A stretch of 64,000 nucleotides of DNA from Hydrangea macrophylla (lineage: Eukaryota > Streptophyta > Magnoliopsida > Cornales > Hydrangeaceae), in the NCBI GenBank assembly GCA_033977485.1, contig CM066998.1:25483501-25547500 (forward strand). Direction: 5' to 3'. The stretch's first letter is position 1; each line of letters starts with the position of its first letter. The notes beneath the pieces were generated by a model, which saw only the letters and a program-made list of their open reading frames with translations, did not search any database and was not told where the DNA came from. This document shows, piece by piece, positions 34,441 through 46,885 of this stretch. Both the position numbers and the translations under genes were made by a program.

Positions 34441-34588
34441 CTGTACAATTACTCGTGCGCCTCAGATTTCCTGCTTTTGCTTTCGAAATGACTATAAACC
34501 TTAATCAGCCTTCTTCAGTTATTTTACTCTTGGTGCTTGCCTGTCAAATACACATTACGCAGGCTCTCATGACTCCACGTATTCTTTG

Positions 34589-34626
<38 letters not shown>

Positions 34627-36093
34627 GTTCTCAGCGTCGTTCAACAGGGTCTTCCCTCTTTCTGCTCGCACCGCTTCAAAAAATGCAGCTTTCAACTGCC
34701 TCTTGTCTCCAAGTGCTCGTCATGTCCTCCTCTACAATTTGTTGTGGATTCCGTGATTCAATCACTTGGTTGAGGCAGGAGAAGACATGCCAGATTTACC
34801 ACCACCCGCTGCTTCTTTTTCCCCCTTTTTAATTCTATTCCTTCACTTCTTCTTTCTCCTTTCGATTCTTCTCTACTTTTCTGGTGCACCGTGTGTTCTG
34901 CACATCCACTATCGAAAAGGTACAGCTCAACATCGGTTTTACTTCTACTTCTTGTGATATGGGGTTTAATACATTTTAGTTCCGCCATGTGTGCTTTGGG
35001 GTTGTATCAACTTGTAAATTGGCAGAAGTTCTCAATTTACATCTGTAAATTGGGGGAAATTATAAATTCAAATTTTGCTAATTAGTCTTTTGCTTCAAAC
35101 CATTCCCATTTAACTCTATAACATTGAAGCCATACAATTGTTGATTGATATTATGTTTTTTTTTTAATTTAGGGTTGAATAGAGTTTACTTCGCCTTTTT
35201 GTTATTTGGGCTTTCATAAACTTGTCAATTGGGTGAAATTCTTATTTTCCCACTCAGGCTTTGTTAATCTGAGTTGTCCATACATAACTACTGACATTGG
35301 CCAAACCATTGAGAGAAACTGACTCTTCTGTTTATGTTCTTCCCTTTGGATACAATAGTTCATCAATTTTGCCACTGTTTCTAACTATGAACTTTCTATC
35401 CATTTTTTGGAGAGACCTTCTCCAATTTCTGACTATTTACATATGTGTATCGATTTAGAACTTACTTTCACTATTTGTGGCTTGGCATTTAATAAAGCTT
35501 ACTTCTACTTTGGAGTTTACATAAACTTGCAATATGTTGTAAGCTTCATACACACCAATTTGAGGCTTTTTTGCGCAGCGAAGAGTTGTATAAAGCTACT
35601 GAGAAATTCCAGCAATTCCTATTTAATCTTTGAGGAGTCCTTCAAGGCACAGGCAGAGGCAAAGCCACAGCCACAGGCACAGGCACAGAGTTACAGTTCA
35701 GATTATGACAGCCAATTCAAAACAAATTAACAGGTGGTTTTTAAGTGTTACAATAAGTTGAAGTTGATAATAAAGACAATGATGCAATTACAATCGGTGA
35801 GAATGTATTCCAAAGAAAACACACCATTATCTACATAAATGGATTTGCATTTTGGAACCTCTATGCAGTGATGCTGAGACAACCAAGACGTAGCCTATTC
35901 TTTCCTTTATTTTCTTAATCATATGAGTTTTATGGCCTCCAGTGTGTCTTTTGGACGATTTATATATGTGTATTCACAGGTTCTGCTTTCTGTTTTTCTG
36001 TTAATGTGTAAAAGCTATATTGGACATCCAATCCTGTATCATTTTGACTGAATAGTTTATATGGGAAATTCTTACTGGCACAGCTAATTTTAG
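34441..36093 (+). other. Low-copy region upstream of RDR exons
   Basis: A (CT)n microsatellite at 34591-34623 lies in what looks like a gene 5' region, but I cannot identify an N-terminal exon. Three loose copies of a motif like gctttggggtttacataaac followed by ttgcaaattggg lie at 34991, 35205 and 35505; two more are at 43366 and 43680. At 35575 a good acceptor (tttttgcgcag) precedes an exon-like gaagagttgtataaagctac, which is duplicated at 43502. Confidence 0.45.
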
Positions 36094-37571
36094 CCCTCAC
36101 TCTCCAACTCCAAAGCATCCTATGTGCTCACTGTCATCAAGTTCAGAGAGGGCAAGAATTCCAAGAATTACTAATCCATTATTGGCCCTTAATGAACTTG
36201 AATTTAGGAAAGCGTTCCTAATATTAAGTTACATTGGGAGGTAATATGTTTTTATTTTTGGTTGATAGTTGTGGTGCATAGTTATTATCGGGTTATGAAA
36301 ATTGAGCTTTTTGTATTGCAGCGATAGGTTGGAGGATCGTATGACTGCTGATTACATTCTGGAGCTGAGAGACTTTCCAATGGGGACATTTGAATTAAAA
36401 GTCTGGAATGACCATGGCCAGTATTGTTGTGATAACATGGATCGAAGGAAGGTGGTTGTCATGTCCAAATTATCCTTCGTTGTGGAAATTCTATATATAT
36501 ATCAGTCTTGAAGCTAAAACATAAGTTGTCCAAATTGCACTTTTTGTGTTTGTTAACTCTCAAGAAACTTCCACTGCATGACATTATTAAATATTTTTGT
36601 TTTCCATGTATGAAATTTTGTATTAAAGAGTGAGGCTAAATGAGTTTTCCTACTAATCTAATTCATCATTTCTAAATTGGCGCTAAATAACGTGCTTGCT
36701 TTGCGGTGGTGTTAATTTTTTCAGACATGCTATTAAAGTAGAATTTTATTTTGTAATGACTTTTGTATTGTATTGTTGGTAAATATTTGATGGAACCTGG
36801 ATGCGTGCATTTACCAAAACACATGCGTTAAAAGTTTTCATTCATGTAATGTTGAATGACATATACAAGTTTTTCATTCATGCAATATTGACTTTAGTTA
36901 TGTTATGCAGTATCTTGACTAGGACTCTGGGAAGACATACCTCTATCACTGTCATGTTTGTCCAGCTGGAAGATATATTTTCAAGGTTTGTATGTCTGCT
37001 CTGTATGTAGTTTTATCTAGAAATTTCTGAATTTTGTTTCTTTCTGCCATACATTCTTAGATCTCAGGAACTTTGTGATGCCTTTCTGCTTGTTAAACAA
37101 CATTCAGACCATTTTTGTTTGATGCAAATCTTCTCTATAATGTTTTAAATGGAAATCGCTTCCAAGGGAAGCACTGTCCGTTTTAGGGCTACAAATAAAC
37201 CATGCCATTATTTTTCAAAAAAAAAAAGAACATACAAAAAAAGAAAAATAAAAAAGCGCCATTCATGAATTTATGATCAGCTCGTTAAAGAACTCATTTA
37301 TGATCTTTTTTTTTTAAAAGATAAATGACCCGAGATCAAGCCTAATATATGAGTTGTAAATGAGCCGAACTTTGGTGACAGTCTTCTTCGGTCAGACTAT
37401 TTGTGAGGACATGGGTTTGAAATTTTGAAAATTGCATATCTATTTGTTCATTGTGAAACATTCATTTAAGTGGTCAACACTCTTTTTCTAGGTCCTGGAA
37501 TGTTAAATAGGTTTACATGCAAAAAAGGAACTACTATTTTTTATGCTCATCCTTTTCTCTTACTCATGTCA

Positions 37572-40215
37572 TGTAACACCTGTAATTTTCGGTAATTAAT
37601 AATATTAGCTTTTTCGAATTTCTGTATTGGACCGACTATATCGATATATTATTATTTTAATTACGTGACGGTATGGACGTGTTGTAGTATTACCATATAG
37701 ACTGTAGTAACCTTACCGACTCGACCATAATAAGATTTAACTTAGTCCCGTACCCAGACCCGGACCCGGACATTAGAAATAATACCAGTTTGCACGTAAT
37801 TCGAGACTGACACGTATACTGAGGAACTTATGCACGTAAATTGAGGAAGTGGCACACAACCCGAGGTGGGCCCCACATGGCCGGCCACTTGGTGGCACAT
37901 GCAACATCACCTCCACATGTCATCTATATACATGCCACTTGTCCATGCATGCTTACATGAGCTCATGCAAGGTGACACCTTGCACATGTAAGGCTCTATT
38001 TAAACATGAAAGTCTTCATGCATTACTCTCTTTTTAACACATACAATCTGCATATAATTGAGAGGGAGAGAGAGCTAGAGTTATAGCTCCATGGAAGAAT
38101 AGAAGAAGAAGAAGTTCATCCTTGAAGTTTGAAGATTCAAGCTCCACTAAGCATCAACCAATATCAAGCTTAAATTTCAAGCTTTTGTGAGTAAATTGTG
38201 AGTAATTGTGAGTAATCTAACTCAACTTAGAACATATATAGCATGCATTAATGTTTAGTAGGAGTTTGATGTTGTTGTGTTGAAGTTTTCATGACATGCA
38301 AGACAAATCCTTAAATCTGAGAAACTGAAACATTCAGCAGAACACAGTTTAGTAAAATGAATATTTTGTGCAGCTCCAAAATCCGAATTCAGCTAGATTT
38401 TTTTATGGTAATAGCTAACTCATTTATCTACAAATAACCCTTCTTTAGCTCAGTCTAAAAACCCCTCCTTAATAGGTGAAATTCACGTACAATGTAGTAC
38501 TATAAATCTGGGACAGAACAATATGAGATATAAGATATGTCTTGTAAAATAAATAGTTTGAGTAGCTCAAAAATGTAATTGAAGCTAGATTTTTTTTTGT
38601 ACATGAAGATATTCCTATTATCTACAATGTTTTAGTTTTGAGTTTGATCTACAAAACAATTTATCATGCCCAAATAAATCATGCTAATTCAGTCAACACA
38701 GTGAAAATATATCCTGGCAGATTGTACAACTTTTTGTATAATGTTTTGTTGATGCATGGTGTTGATTGTTGATGCTAGTTTGCTGGTACTTGTGTTGTTA
38801 TGAAAATCTCGTGCTATGGTAGTGCTATCGTGTAGATGAGTATGTTAAGGGTTTTATCTATATGTTTATTGGTATTAAATCCATGATTATAAATCCATGA
38901 GCTACGTGGATATAGTTTAATGACCATTGGAAAGTTCATACCCAAACTATAAGTATGTTGTATGACACGATTATTGTGTTAATAAGTGATCGGAAAAGTT
39001 TCCATCGTAAGTATATTGAGAGGAAAACGGAATGTCGGACGTATAGCGAAATATTAACGGTTATAAATGGATGATATTAATGAACTAAACTACAAAACGT
39101 ACGAACGTGAAAAATAACGATAAAACCTTCAATAACATATTTAATGTGAATAAGGGACATTGGGCCTCGTTTCTAGTAGTGTGTCTACTGGTCAAAGTTG
39201 ATTTGTGAACTTTTGTGTCGTGTTTGGATAATTCTTGCAAAGTTGGTCTCTCGATTATTCCATGGAGTCGATTGGTGAGTTATGTTTTGTTCCTTGACCT
39301 GAGGATCGGCATGACGTGTTCGTCCAAGTGATTATTAATTTCCCGTACCCTTGGTCTGAGGATCGGCTTGACGTGTTCGGTAACGTGCGGGCGACCTGAG
39401 GATCGGCATGACGTGTTCGACCAAGAGATTGTTAATGTCCCGCACACTTATGCCATTTGGGCGACAGTTTGAGTGCCAGTTGGGCGACAGTTAACTATTC
39501 ATTGTAGAGTGTTGTTCTTTCTTGACCAGTAAAAGCGTTTGGAGTTAAGTCTTCCTTCAGTCAATGTCATTGGTCAGTTCAGTTCTGGGTTAAGTTTCAA
39601 AAGGAATGATTGGGTTTAAATAAGACATGGTTTTGAGAATAAGAAAAGACGAACAAGACATAGTATCGAGAATAAGAAATGATGAACGAGATGGTTTCGG
39701 GAAATAAGAAGAGATGAAGAATAACTTACCTTAAGTGGTGGTAACCTTAAGGGGGCCCTTACTTAGCTTAACCGCTAACGGCTTTTTATGCTGCTGGACC
39801 TTCCACGTCCAGCCTTTGCAGGTCTAGACGGAGCCGACTGCTATCAAGATGCTGACTATACTACTGAAGACTATGCTAGTGAAGATTACTACGAGGAAGG
39901 CTACGGTTTCGCCAGCTAAAGACTTTGGAGTTTTTCCTTTTGTTATAGTTCTGTTACTATTATGTTAGTGATGTAATAGTTTAGCTGGTCTTGTAATATG
40001 TATCTTTTGGATATCTTTTTGGCCTGTAATGTACTACTGATGTAAGACTTGGATGTTTTAAATTTCTGCTTCCGCTGAACTTAGTCACTTTCCCATATCA
40101 CATTATTGTTATAAGCATGTTTGGACAATCAGGTGACACTCACAACCTGTCACGTGTCTATGAACCCATAAAGGAAATTTATTTTTCCCTATTTTTGGTA
40201 CTTCGGGGCGTGATA
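37572..40215 (+). mobile_element. Solo LTR, TGTAACACC-type family, copy 2, in the RDR intron
   Basis: It starts TGTAACACCTGTAATTTTC, ends CTTCGGGGCGTGATA (CA decayed to TA), and is flanked by TGTCA at 37567-37571 and 40216-40220. A TATA-like ctctatttaaacatg is at about 37993, with a gagagggagagagagc leader at 38060. Three copies of a 25-bp unit, ctgaggatcggcatgacgtg followed by ttcg, are at 39299, 39356 and 39396. The segment just upstream of the TATA is rich in CATG words and contains caaggtgacaccttg, but not the doublets seen in the other LTRs. Confidence 0.88.
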
Positions 40216-40328
40216 TGTCATCACACTTTTTTTCACACTTTATTGATAAATGAGCTATCTTGTCAACACGCTTCTAGAAGGGAATCACCAGATTTTGCTA
40301 CATTTTAAAACTCCATCAACATCAACAG

Positions 40329-40626
40329 TGTTAAGTTACCAACTACTCCAAAAGCTTAAGCTGTTAGAGAATGGCCCAACAATGTATATCAAGCTTCAAC
40401 ACCCTCCCTCATGTGCAACCCCGACTTGCATGTGGAGAGCAAACAAACCAAATTCTACCATATAGAGATAAATGGCAAAGTGCAAGTATGCACAATAAAG
40501 CGGGGATAGAGATTTGAACCCAGGACCTCCCACAAACAAGGCTTTGACACCATGTTAAGGTACAAACTACGCCAAAAGCTTAAGCTGTTAGAGAATGCGC
40601 CCAACAATGTATATCAAGCTTCAACA
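40329..40626 (-). mobile_element. TRIM (miniature LTR retrotransposon), 298 bp
   Basis: Two near-identical terminal repeats (40329-40401 and 40553-40626; tgttaagttaccaacta... versus tgttaaggtacaaacta..., both ending aagcttcaaca) flank a 151-bp core. Read on the minus strand, the right repeat is followed by tggtgtcaaagcc (40540-40552), a two-base variant of the initiator-Met primer site TGGTATCAGAGCC. The left repeat is preceded by the purine run gagggaggg (40402-40410). The flanks AACAG (40324-40328) and AATAG (40627-40631) are a one-mismatch target duplication. It has no coding capacity. The core also contains a tRNA B-box-like gggttcaaatc on the minus strand. Confidence 0.85.
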
Positions 40627-41115
40627 AATAGATCTACATATATGTTGATACGTGTCCAACTCCCAGTCAATGCTGTTCCACCTGAGCTCGAACATCTCGT
40701 GAACCCACCTGAGATGAGTTCGAGCTTAACCTTTGTAGCTCGTCATGAACAAGAACCGATCCTGAACATTTCCTTTTCCACATCTGTAGCTCCTATTACT
40801 TTTCTTGGTTCATGACATTTTGCGAGTTACAATATGTTTGATGTGTAGTTTGCCTTCATAGTTTCATCTTTGTGTATTTTCTTTACGCCATGAACTTTTA
40901 AGACAATTGCCTTCTCTTTTAGGGCCCATATCTGCATAAAACAAGGACTCACCTGCAAAGGCAATTAGGGGATGACAATGTATTAATGGTTAAATTTGTA
41001 GAAAAGGCTACAGACGATTCCAATAAACCGACGAGCTCCACATATTACAATGCTGAGTTTAACAAGATTGCTAAAGAAGGAATTCTAGTTGGTTTGAGGC
41101 GCTATCATTTCTTTG

Positions 41116-44100
41116 GTATTTTTTCTCACACTTCTATCTGGATTAATTAGTTTTCTTCGGTCTCTCTTTTCTGAATCTCCGAATACTGGTTATAGGAGTT
41201 ACCTCAAATTGCATTGAATCAAGGCAGGAGGATTGTTATTTAAGATCCAACTTTATATATTGTATATCATGTGCACTAACCCTTTGTTTTGTAGCACTAT
41301 TAAGGTATGATTTCTTGAACTCCTCTTTAGTTGCATAAATATAAAAACAATTATAGTGTGAACAATTGCATCATTGGAGTAAAAGGTACTCCTTTTCGTA
41401 TTAGTCAGCATACATATTAGGCTCCAAGGCATATTTGACGAAGCACATATGTTTATATGGAATGTTGATGATCCATGCAATGACACCAAATTTTCAAGAA
41501 GACCCTAGAACAATCCCTATTCCTTCAGGACTAATCTGTACTATTGTACTACCATGTGCTGAATTGGAAAACTCTCTACATCAGCTACTGACCACATTGA
41601 CTCTGAAAATCCCACTTACGGATCATGGAGTACTACACAAACCACACAATAATAAATCACTAAGCTAATATAGCTCCAGCTCAAGCTCATACAAAATAAT
41701 GAGTGAGCTTTAAATTAAGTAAACCAGAAGGAGTTGATAGGAGGTACTCAAATTAACTGGCAGGGGTAGAAATAGAGTTTTCTTGTGGGAAAAGGGGCTC
41801 ATATGGGCTACAAACATAGGCTGTCAGGTGATAACGCAGTGTTGAGGTCGTCCAAGTAATAACAGTAACTTATAGTGTCATATTGAACTTATAATTCGGT
41901 CACCAACCCTTTTTCTGGTTTTATATTAGTTAGAATTTTGTACATTCTCATGTTTGATTAGTGATTACTTGTGAAAGGGGAAGGATTTGGAGAAAGAATG
42001 TGTGAGTAAAGTTACTTCGTGTCCTATCACGATATTCATCCTTCTCAGTCTATGTTCTAGCTCTATACGTATCATCCATTTATCTTTCTATCTATTCGCC
42101 TGTTCGCTCTCGCCTATTTCATAACTGCTTTACATGACTCTGAGACCAGGGTGAGTACAATTACTGTCTAAAATGACCCAAACCCTAAAATGAATCATCT
42201 ACAGCCCCGTGCATTAGGGGTCTAATGGCCACCTATATTAGCTTAAGATTATCTTCAACTTTTTGGGCTTGATCTCTTATCTCTTGATTTTTCCATCTTG
42301 GTTTATTTTTTCGCCTGAGATAATTTGGTCTCTCCTTTCTTTTGGTAGAAGGTTTGGGGATCTGTTGCTTATGATCTTTATCAAAACTGATGTTGTGTTG
42401 AGTTGATAATGGCTAGATTTTAATTTACTGTTTCAAATGTTGGGCCTTTGGCAGCCTATATCCCAATTTGCATTGTGATTATCATAGGCTATTGTAAGGA
42501 GAAACATTGTATTGCTGTTATTGATATGATAATATAAAGTGTTACAAGAGAGGTATAGAGGCTATAACAATAAAATGAAACTACCAAATTACCCATAGGG
42601 CTCACGTAATGATGATAAGCCCTAATACAGTAATATCTAATCTATCCACTAACACTCCCTTGCAAACTAAAGGTGGTAATGAAATTTACAACTGATGTTT
42701 GGAAATAAGATTACATCCGAAAAACAAACTCTCAACTCCACTAGGTCGGAAAAATAACTCTCGATCCAAAAACGATGATCGTCGAACAACGATCCAATGT
42801 AATTAATGAACATTAGATTGGCAAAACATATCTCTACCTCACTAGGCTGGCAAAATGAAGACGATCAAGATTGTCAAAGGAACAAGATTCTAGATTCTTG
42901 CAACTTTACAAACAAAGAAAAGTCTAGGGTTTTTCCGATCCCACAATGATGATTGACAAAGAGAACACTCTCAATTTCACAAAGGAGATTGGCACAACTG
43001 CTTGCGGCACCCCTCCACTACTCTCCCCCCTTAAAAGTGAAGGTGGGGGGAGTAAATACGAACACCGAAGTTTACCGGAGTTTTTGGAAAGTTTGGGTCA
43101 CTTTTGAAATTCCAAAAGAACTTGTGCGGACGTAATTACTAGAAAAATCCGAGAGGTTGCTGGAAATGTTAGAATTTTGGGGGTAAATTTCTTCTCTTCA
43201 AAGTTGTCCTTATTCTAAATTTGCTTATGAGATGTACTGTTATTCTAGAAATTCGATACTTATGGTAAACAATTGTTTAGCCTACCTAGATATGTGTATC
43301 GGTTTAGAGCTGACTTTCACTATTTGTGGTTTGCCATTTAATAAAGCCTACTTCTGCTTTATATGCTTTGGGGTTTACATAAACTTGCAAATTTGGGAAA
43401 ACTCTCAATTTGAAGTGCATTTGTTACTCTTTTGCATGCGAGTTAGCTTACGCCTGCTATGTTGCAAGATTCATACTTACCAAATTTGGGCTTTTTTTGC
43501 GCAGCGAAGAGCTTTATAAAGCTACTGAAAATTCCCCGCAAATTTCACACTTATAAATCTCTAACGTGGATGTGTACTATACTATTTGTGACTTCCTACC
43601 TCTTTTCCCACACCATTTCCAACCTACAATTCTGTATGCGATCTACTGCTAATGTATACGCGTATACTTCTGCTTTCCTTGCTTTGGGGTTTAACACACA
43701 GCTTCAAACAATATAACCACCACTAGAAACGGAACTCTCAACATTAAGACAACCAATATCCTAATCATCCACGAAAGCTACCCAAATCCTGCCCATTACT
43801 CAACAAATAAGGGAGACAAGGCTGCTTCCACTCAGTTACAGTGCCTGGACATAATGCTTTCTCGCCACTTTGTCATCTTATTAGCTTCTGCATTTTTAAC
43901 TTATTTTTAACACTGTGTTGTTAAAAAAATTAACCCAACTTCAATAAATTAACTAATAGCAATATAATGTATTATATTGTCCTATTATTTTCCTAACATT
44001 ATGTTCTTCACATAATATTCCTAATATTATATTACACGTATATGATATTCTCTCCAGCTGCTGTTGATATTTCCCTAACATTATGTTGTTCACATAATAT

Positions 44101-44900
44101 TCCTTAATCCCTAAATAAGCAAGATGGAAACTAAATTCCAACTGAACAATGTAGGCTTCAGTAAATCATGAAACACTTCGAGGGCTACTAATCGCTACTG
44201 CCTGTTTCTTCCGGAGTGTACTTACTTCGTCAAAAATACAATCTTTTTACAATATTATGGGAAAGTTTAAATTGAAAGTAGGCAGGGGGGGGGGGAACTT
44301 ATGACGACTATTAGTTGTATGTATGCCATATGATGTGAAGTTCTTCTCTAATTCTCAACATTGAATTCCCAACAAAGACTCCATCAGTTTTTACTAATTC
44401 TTTTCTTCATAGTCCTATGAAAACCTAATGAAGCTCAGGTAATAACGGTTTATACCCATAGCCAAACAAAGGGGTAAAGAAAATGTGGAGCACTATTTCC
44501 ATTTTTCCATATGGCTTTTCTCCCCAACTTTAAGAAGCTTTAAAATGTAGAAAGAATACACCGAATAAGTACAACAATCTATGGATGTGAACCAAGATAG
44601 TCTTATACACAAACATGTGATGTTAGTTAATTACACATTTGTCTTACAGATTCAAAGCAACTTATGAATTTTAACAGCCTAACAACATGTGTATTGCACC
44701 TATATTCTTCTGCTTAACTTTCCTATAATCCTTCCACATCAAAAGTTAACAATGTTAGAAATTTTATCTTAGTCAAAATTACAAAACTTACGCAACTCAA
44801 CATTATGAACCAAAATAACCTCCCCCCCCGGTCCTTTAGAATTAGTCATACCTAAAAAGCAAATCATTTCCACAAGAGCCCTTCATACTCTTCTCATCAT
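41116..44900. other. Region without a supported gene, with a duplicated segment
   Basis: The RDR exon signal ends at 41115 and I see no later RDR exon. Sequence near 42600-42680 (ctaacactccc, taatatctaatctatcc) resembles copia LTR or leader relics, but I cannot define ends. A segment at about 43285-43540 duplicates 35435-35620, including the acceptor tttttttgcgcag and the exon-like gaagagctttataaagctac. A pair of 37-bp direct copies (taacattatgttcttcacat...) lies at about 43996 and 44077. Homopolymers G11 (44285) and C8 (44822) are present. Confidence 0.5.
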
Positions 44901-44908
44901 CTTTGCAG

Positions 44909-45539
44909 ATGCGTGATATTTGTCAGTTGTGTGATACTTTTGGCCACACTGCACGTACATGTCCACATTTACATATAAGGTGCGTAGTAGCTGATTGCAA
45001 TGGGGTCATGATTCCCCACACTCTAGATGGCCATGTCTTTCTAAAATGTCATCGTCACACATGCTTAGGCCATCTACCTTCTACAAAATCGGTGGATTCT
45101 CAACATTCTGCTGATGTGGTAAATATTTGCATGGCATCTATGCCTTCCACATTAATTTACAATTACGCAATTATTTCAACTACTTCAATATTTAATTGCT
45201 GTGAACTGTGCACTTTTACCTTTCACCAATGCTGGCAGCTATGTCGTTTGCTTCACTAATTTCTATGTCAAGCTACAATTAACAACTATTTTCTTCTTTT
45301 AGCTACCATGTGAAGTGTGTGCTTTAACTGGCCATAGGCCTTATGAATGCCCTTCTTCGACCCCTTTTGAACCGATAGATGACAAACAAGCTGGGTCGCA
45401 TTTGGAAATGGAAGTGTATGACAAATGCACTCGGTATTTATTTGACGAAGCTGAATGTTCACACGGCCAATATACTTATGATGTCCACGTGGGCTATTTA
45501 CTTTGTGATCTATGCGGAGCAGAATTACAGGATCAGTAG
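44909..45539 (+). CDS. CCHC zinc-knuckle gene, copy 1 (two exons seen)
   Basis: Exon 44909-45118 follows the acceptor ctttgcag and ends at GTAAAT. Exon 45303-45536 follows ttcttttag and ends with TAG 45537. Both junctions are phase 0, giving 148 residues. Each exon carries one C-X2-C-X4-H-X4-C zinc knuckle (CQLCDTFGHTARTC; CEVCALTGHRPYEC), followed by cysteine pairs (CVVADC; CDLCGAELQ). Such knuckles usually bind single-stranded nucleic acid. ATG 44909 lies exactly at a splice acceptor, so upstream exons may exist and the true start is uncertain. The product family is not recognised. Confidence 0.6.
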
Positions 45540-45896
45540 ATTTCACATATCAGTAAATTCTTGTAATTATATATTATGTTCAAATATACTTTATGAAAGT
45601 GTAAGCTGACCAGGATACATTTTCAACATTATTTTAAATGTAATGACTAATTATCCTGCTATCTTAAATGTGCCACGACAGGACAATGAAGATATATGAT
45701 CTTGCTAAGTTTAACATGCACATGACATACGTGGCACCGCTTTCACTTTACAGCTTTTACAAACTTTCTATTTCTTTCTTTGTATCCTTCAACCATTTCC
45801 TTCATTGTATTTGTCTATTTATTTCCCCTCTTCTGAAGTTGGTCACAGATTTTATTGTACATACAAAATTAAAAAGCATCATTTCCCAATATATAT

Positions 45897-46449
45897 GTCC
45901 ATGGCTAGAGTATGTCAAATCTGTTGCGGTTGTGGTCATAGTGCAGCAATATGTCCATGGCTTCATATGAGATGTATTACTCCAAACTGTGATGGGGTGT
46001 GGATTTTTTGAGAGATTGATGTTAATCAGCCGATGAAAAGTTATAATCGTGAATGCACAAGGTATAAACATGTTGGTGTGATTACACATGATGAAAATGA
46101 ATCATCTACTGAATTGGTAAGTAATTATTTACATATTTTAAACAACCAGTGGTATATGTATAAATTATAGACACAAAATTCATAAATCGTCTGTTTATAT
46201 CTTTTGTATCAGTTATTTTGTCAGCTTTGTGGTGCACGTGATCATGAGGCATATGAATGTGAAGATCTGGTATTATTGTACCGCACACTTGAACGAGAAG
46301 GTCAATTATTCTGTCAACTTTGTGGTTTACATAGTCATGAAGTACACCAATGTCCAGATGTATTGACAGTCTACCGTGAAATACAAGTTGAAGCAGAATT
46401 ACAAGAGCAACAAATAATATCATCAATGAATTTTATGCATTACTTCTAA
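45897..46449 (+). pseudogene. CCHC zinc-knuckle gene, copy 2 (diverged tandem duplicate)
   Basis: Segment 45897-46119 translates as ARVCQICCGCGHSAAICPWL, parallel to copy 1's RDICQLCDTFGHTARTCPHL, then a second shared stretch (MRCITPNCDGVWI versus IRCVVADCNGVMI). A TGA at 46009 breaks it, and it ends at the donor GTAAGT (46120). Exon 46213-46449 after tttgtatcag carries two more knuckles (CQLCGARDHEAYEC and CQLCGLHSHEVHQC) and ends MNFMHYF with TAA. The shared order shows a local duplication of the two-exon unit. With the stop it is probably a pseudogene, unless splicing skips the first segment. Confidence 0.55.
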
Positions 46450-46571
46450 ATGTACGCTTGTGTTTATATTAAGATAGCTAAGAAAGAAACGGGGCTAATA
46501 AGTTTACTTATAATTGTTTGTCTATGATTTTACATAACAACTACTTCAGTTGCCGTGATTGTAATTATATA

Positions 46572-46885
46572 GGGCTCGCATGGTAACGTTTCCTGTTTTG
46601 AGTTTTCAGTTTTTTAAAAACGAAAACTAGTTTTGGTTTTTTTTTTTTTTGAAAAAAAAAACAAAAACTTGTTTGGTAACATTGTTGATTTTTTTTTTAA
46701 AAACAAAAACAGGAAACTCAAAACGACTTTTTGCTGTTTTCATTTTTTACCCAAAATTTGAAAACGTTTTTTAAAAACAAAAAACAAAAACGTTACCAAA
46801 CGTGTTTTCAATTTTCGTTTTCTAAAAAACGAAAACAAAAACAGAAAACAGAAAACAGAAAACGACAACGTTACCAAACGAGCCC
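46572..46885. mobile_element. Foldback MITE, 314 bp
   Basis: Terminal inverted repeats gggctcgcatggtaacgtt and aacgttaccaaacgagccc enclose a core of A- and T-runs (aaaacgaaaac, gttttcgttttt) that is almost entirely self-complementary. This is a non-autonomous DNA transposon of foldback type, perhaps hAT-like by its end sequence. The flanking duplication is not clear (ATA on both sides at most). Confidence 0.75.

Larger units (their letters stand above)
36094..41115 (+). pseudogene. RNA-dependent RNA polymerase (RDR3/4/5-type) gene remnant
   Basis: Four spliced exons read like the middle of plant gamma-type RDR proteins, which make double-stranded RNA from single-stranded templates in silencing. 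Exon 36094-36240 gives ALNELEFRKAFLILSYIG. Exon 36322-36451 gives SDRLEDRMTADYILELRDFP and VWNDHGQ...DRRK. Exon 36911-36985 gives DSGKTYLYHCHVCPAGRYIF and has a TAG (36920) where the family has tryptophan. Exon 40923-41115 gives GPYLHKTRTHLQRQLGDDNV, LMVKF and GILVGLRRYHFFG. Splice sites are good except GTTTGT after 36985, and phases agree. The intron 36986-40922 holds a 2.6-kb solo LTR and a TRIM. The catalytic DLDGD region and later exons are not found downstream, so the gene is truncated and dead. The family call rests on remembered motifs. Confidence 0.72.

Noticed and set aside
40460..40552. tRNA-derived SINE suggested by the B-box-like gggttcaaatc
   Set aside because: The flanking 73-74-bp direct terminal repeats, primer site and purine run fit a TRIM better; no full A-box/B-box pair with a 3' tail was found.
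46572..46885. Hairpin RNA gene (miRNA-like) from the foldback
   Set aside because: The inverted repeats reach the ends with TIR-like termini and A/T homopolymer cores, which fits a MITE; no miRNA-like arm is distinguishable.
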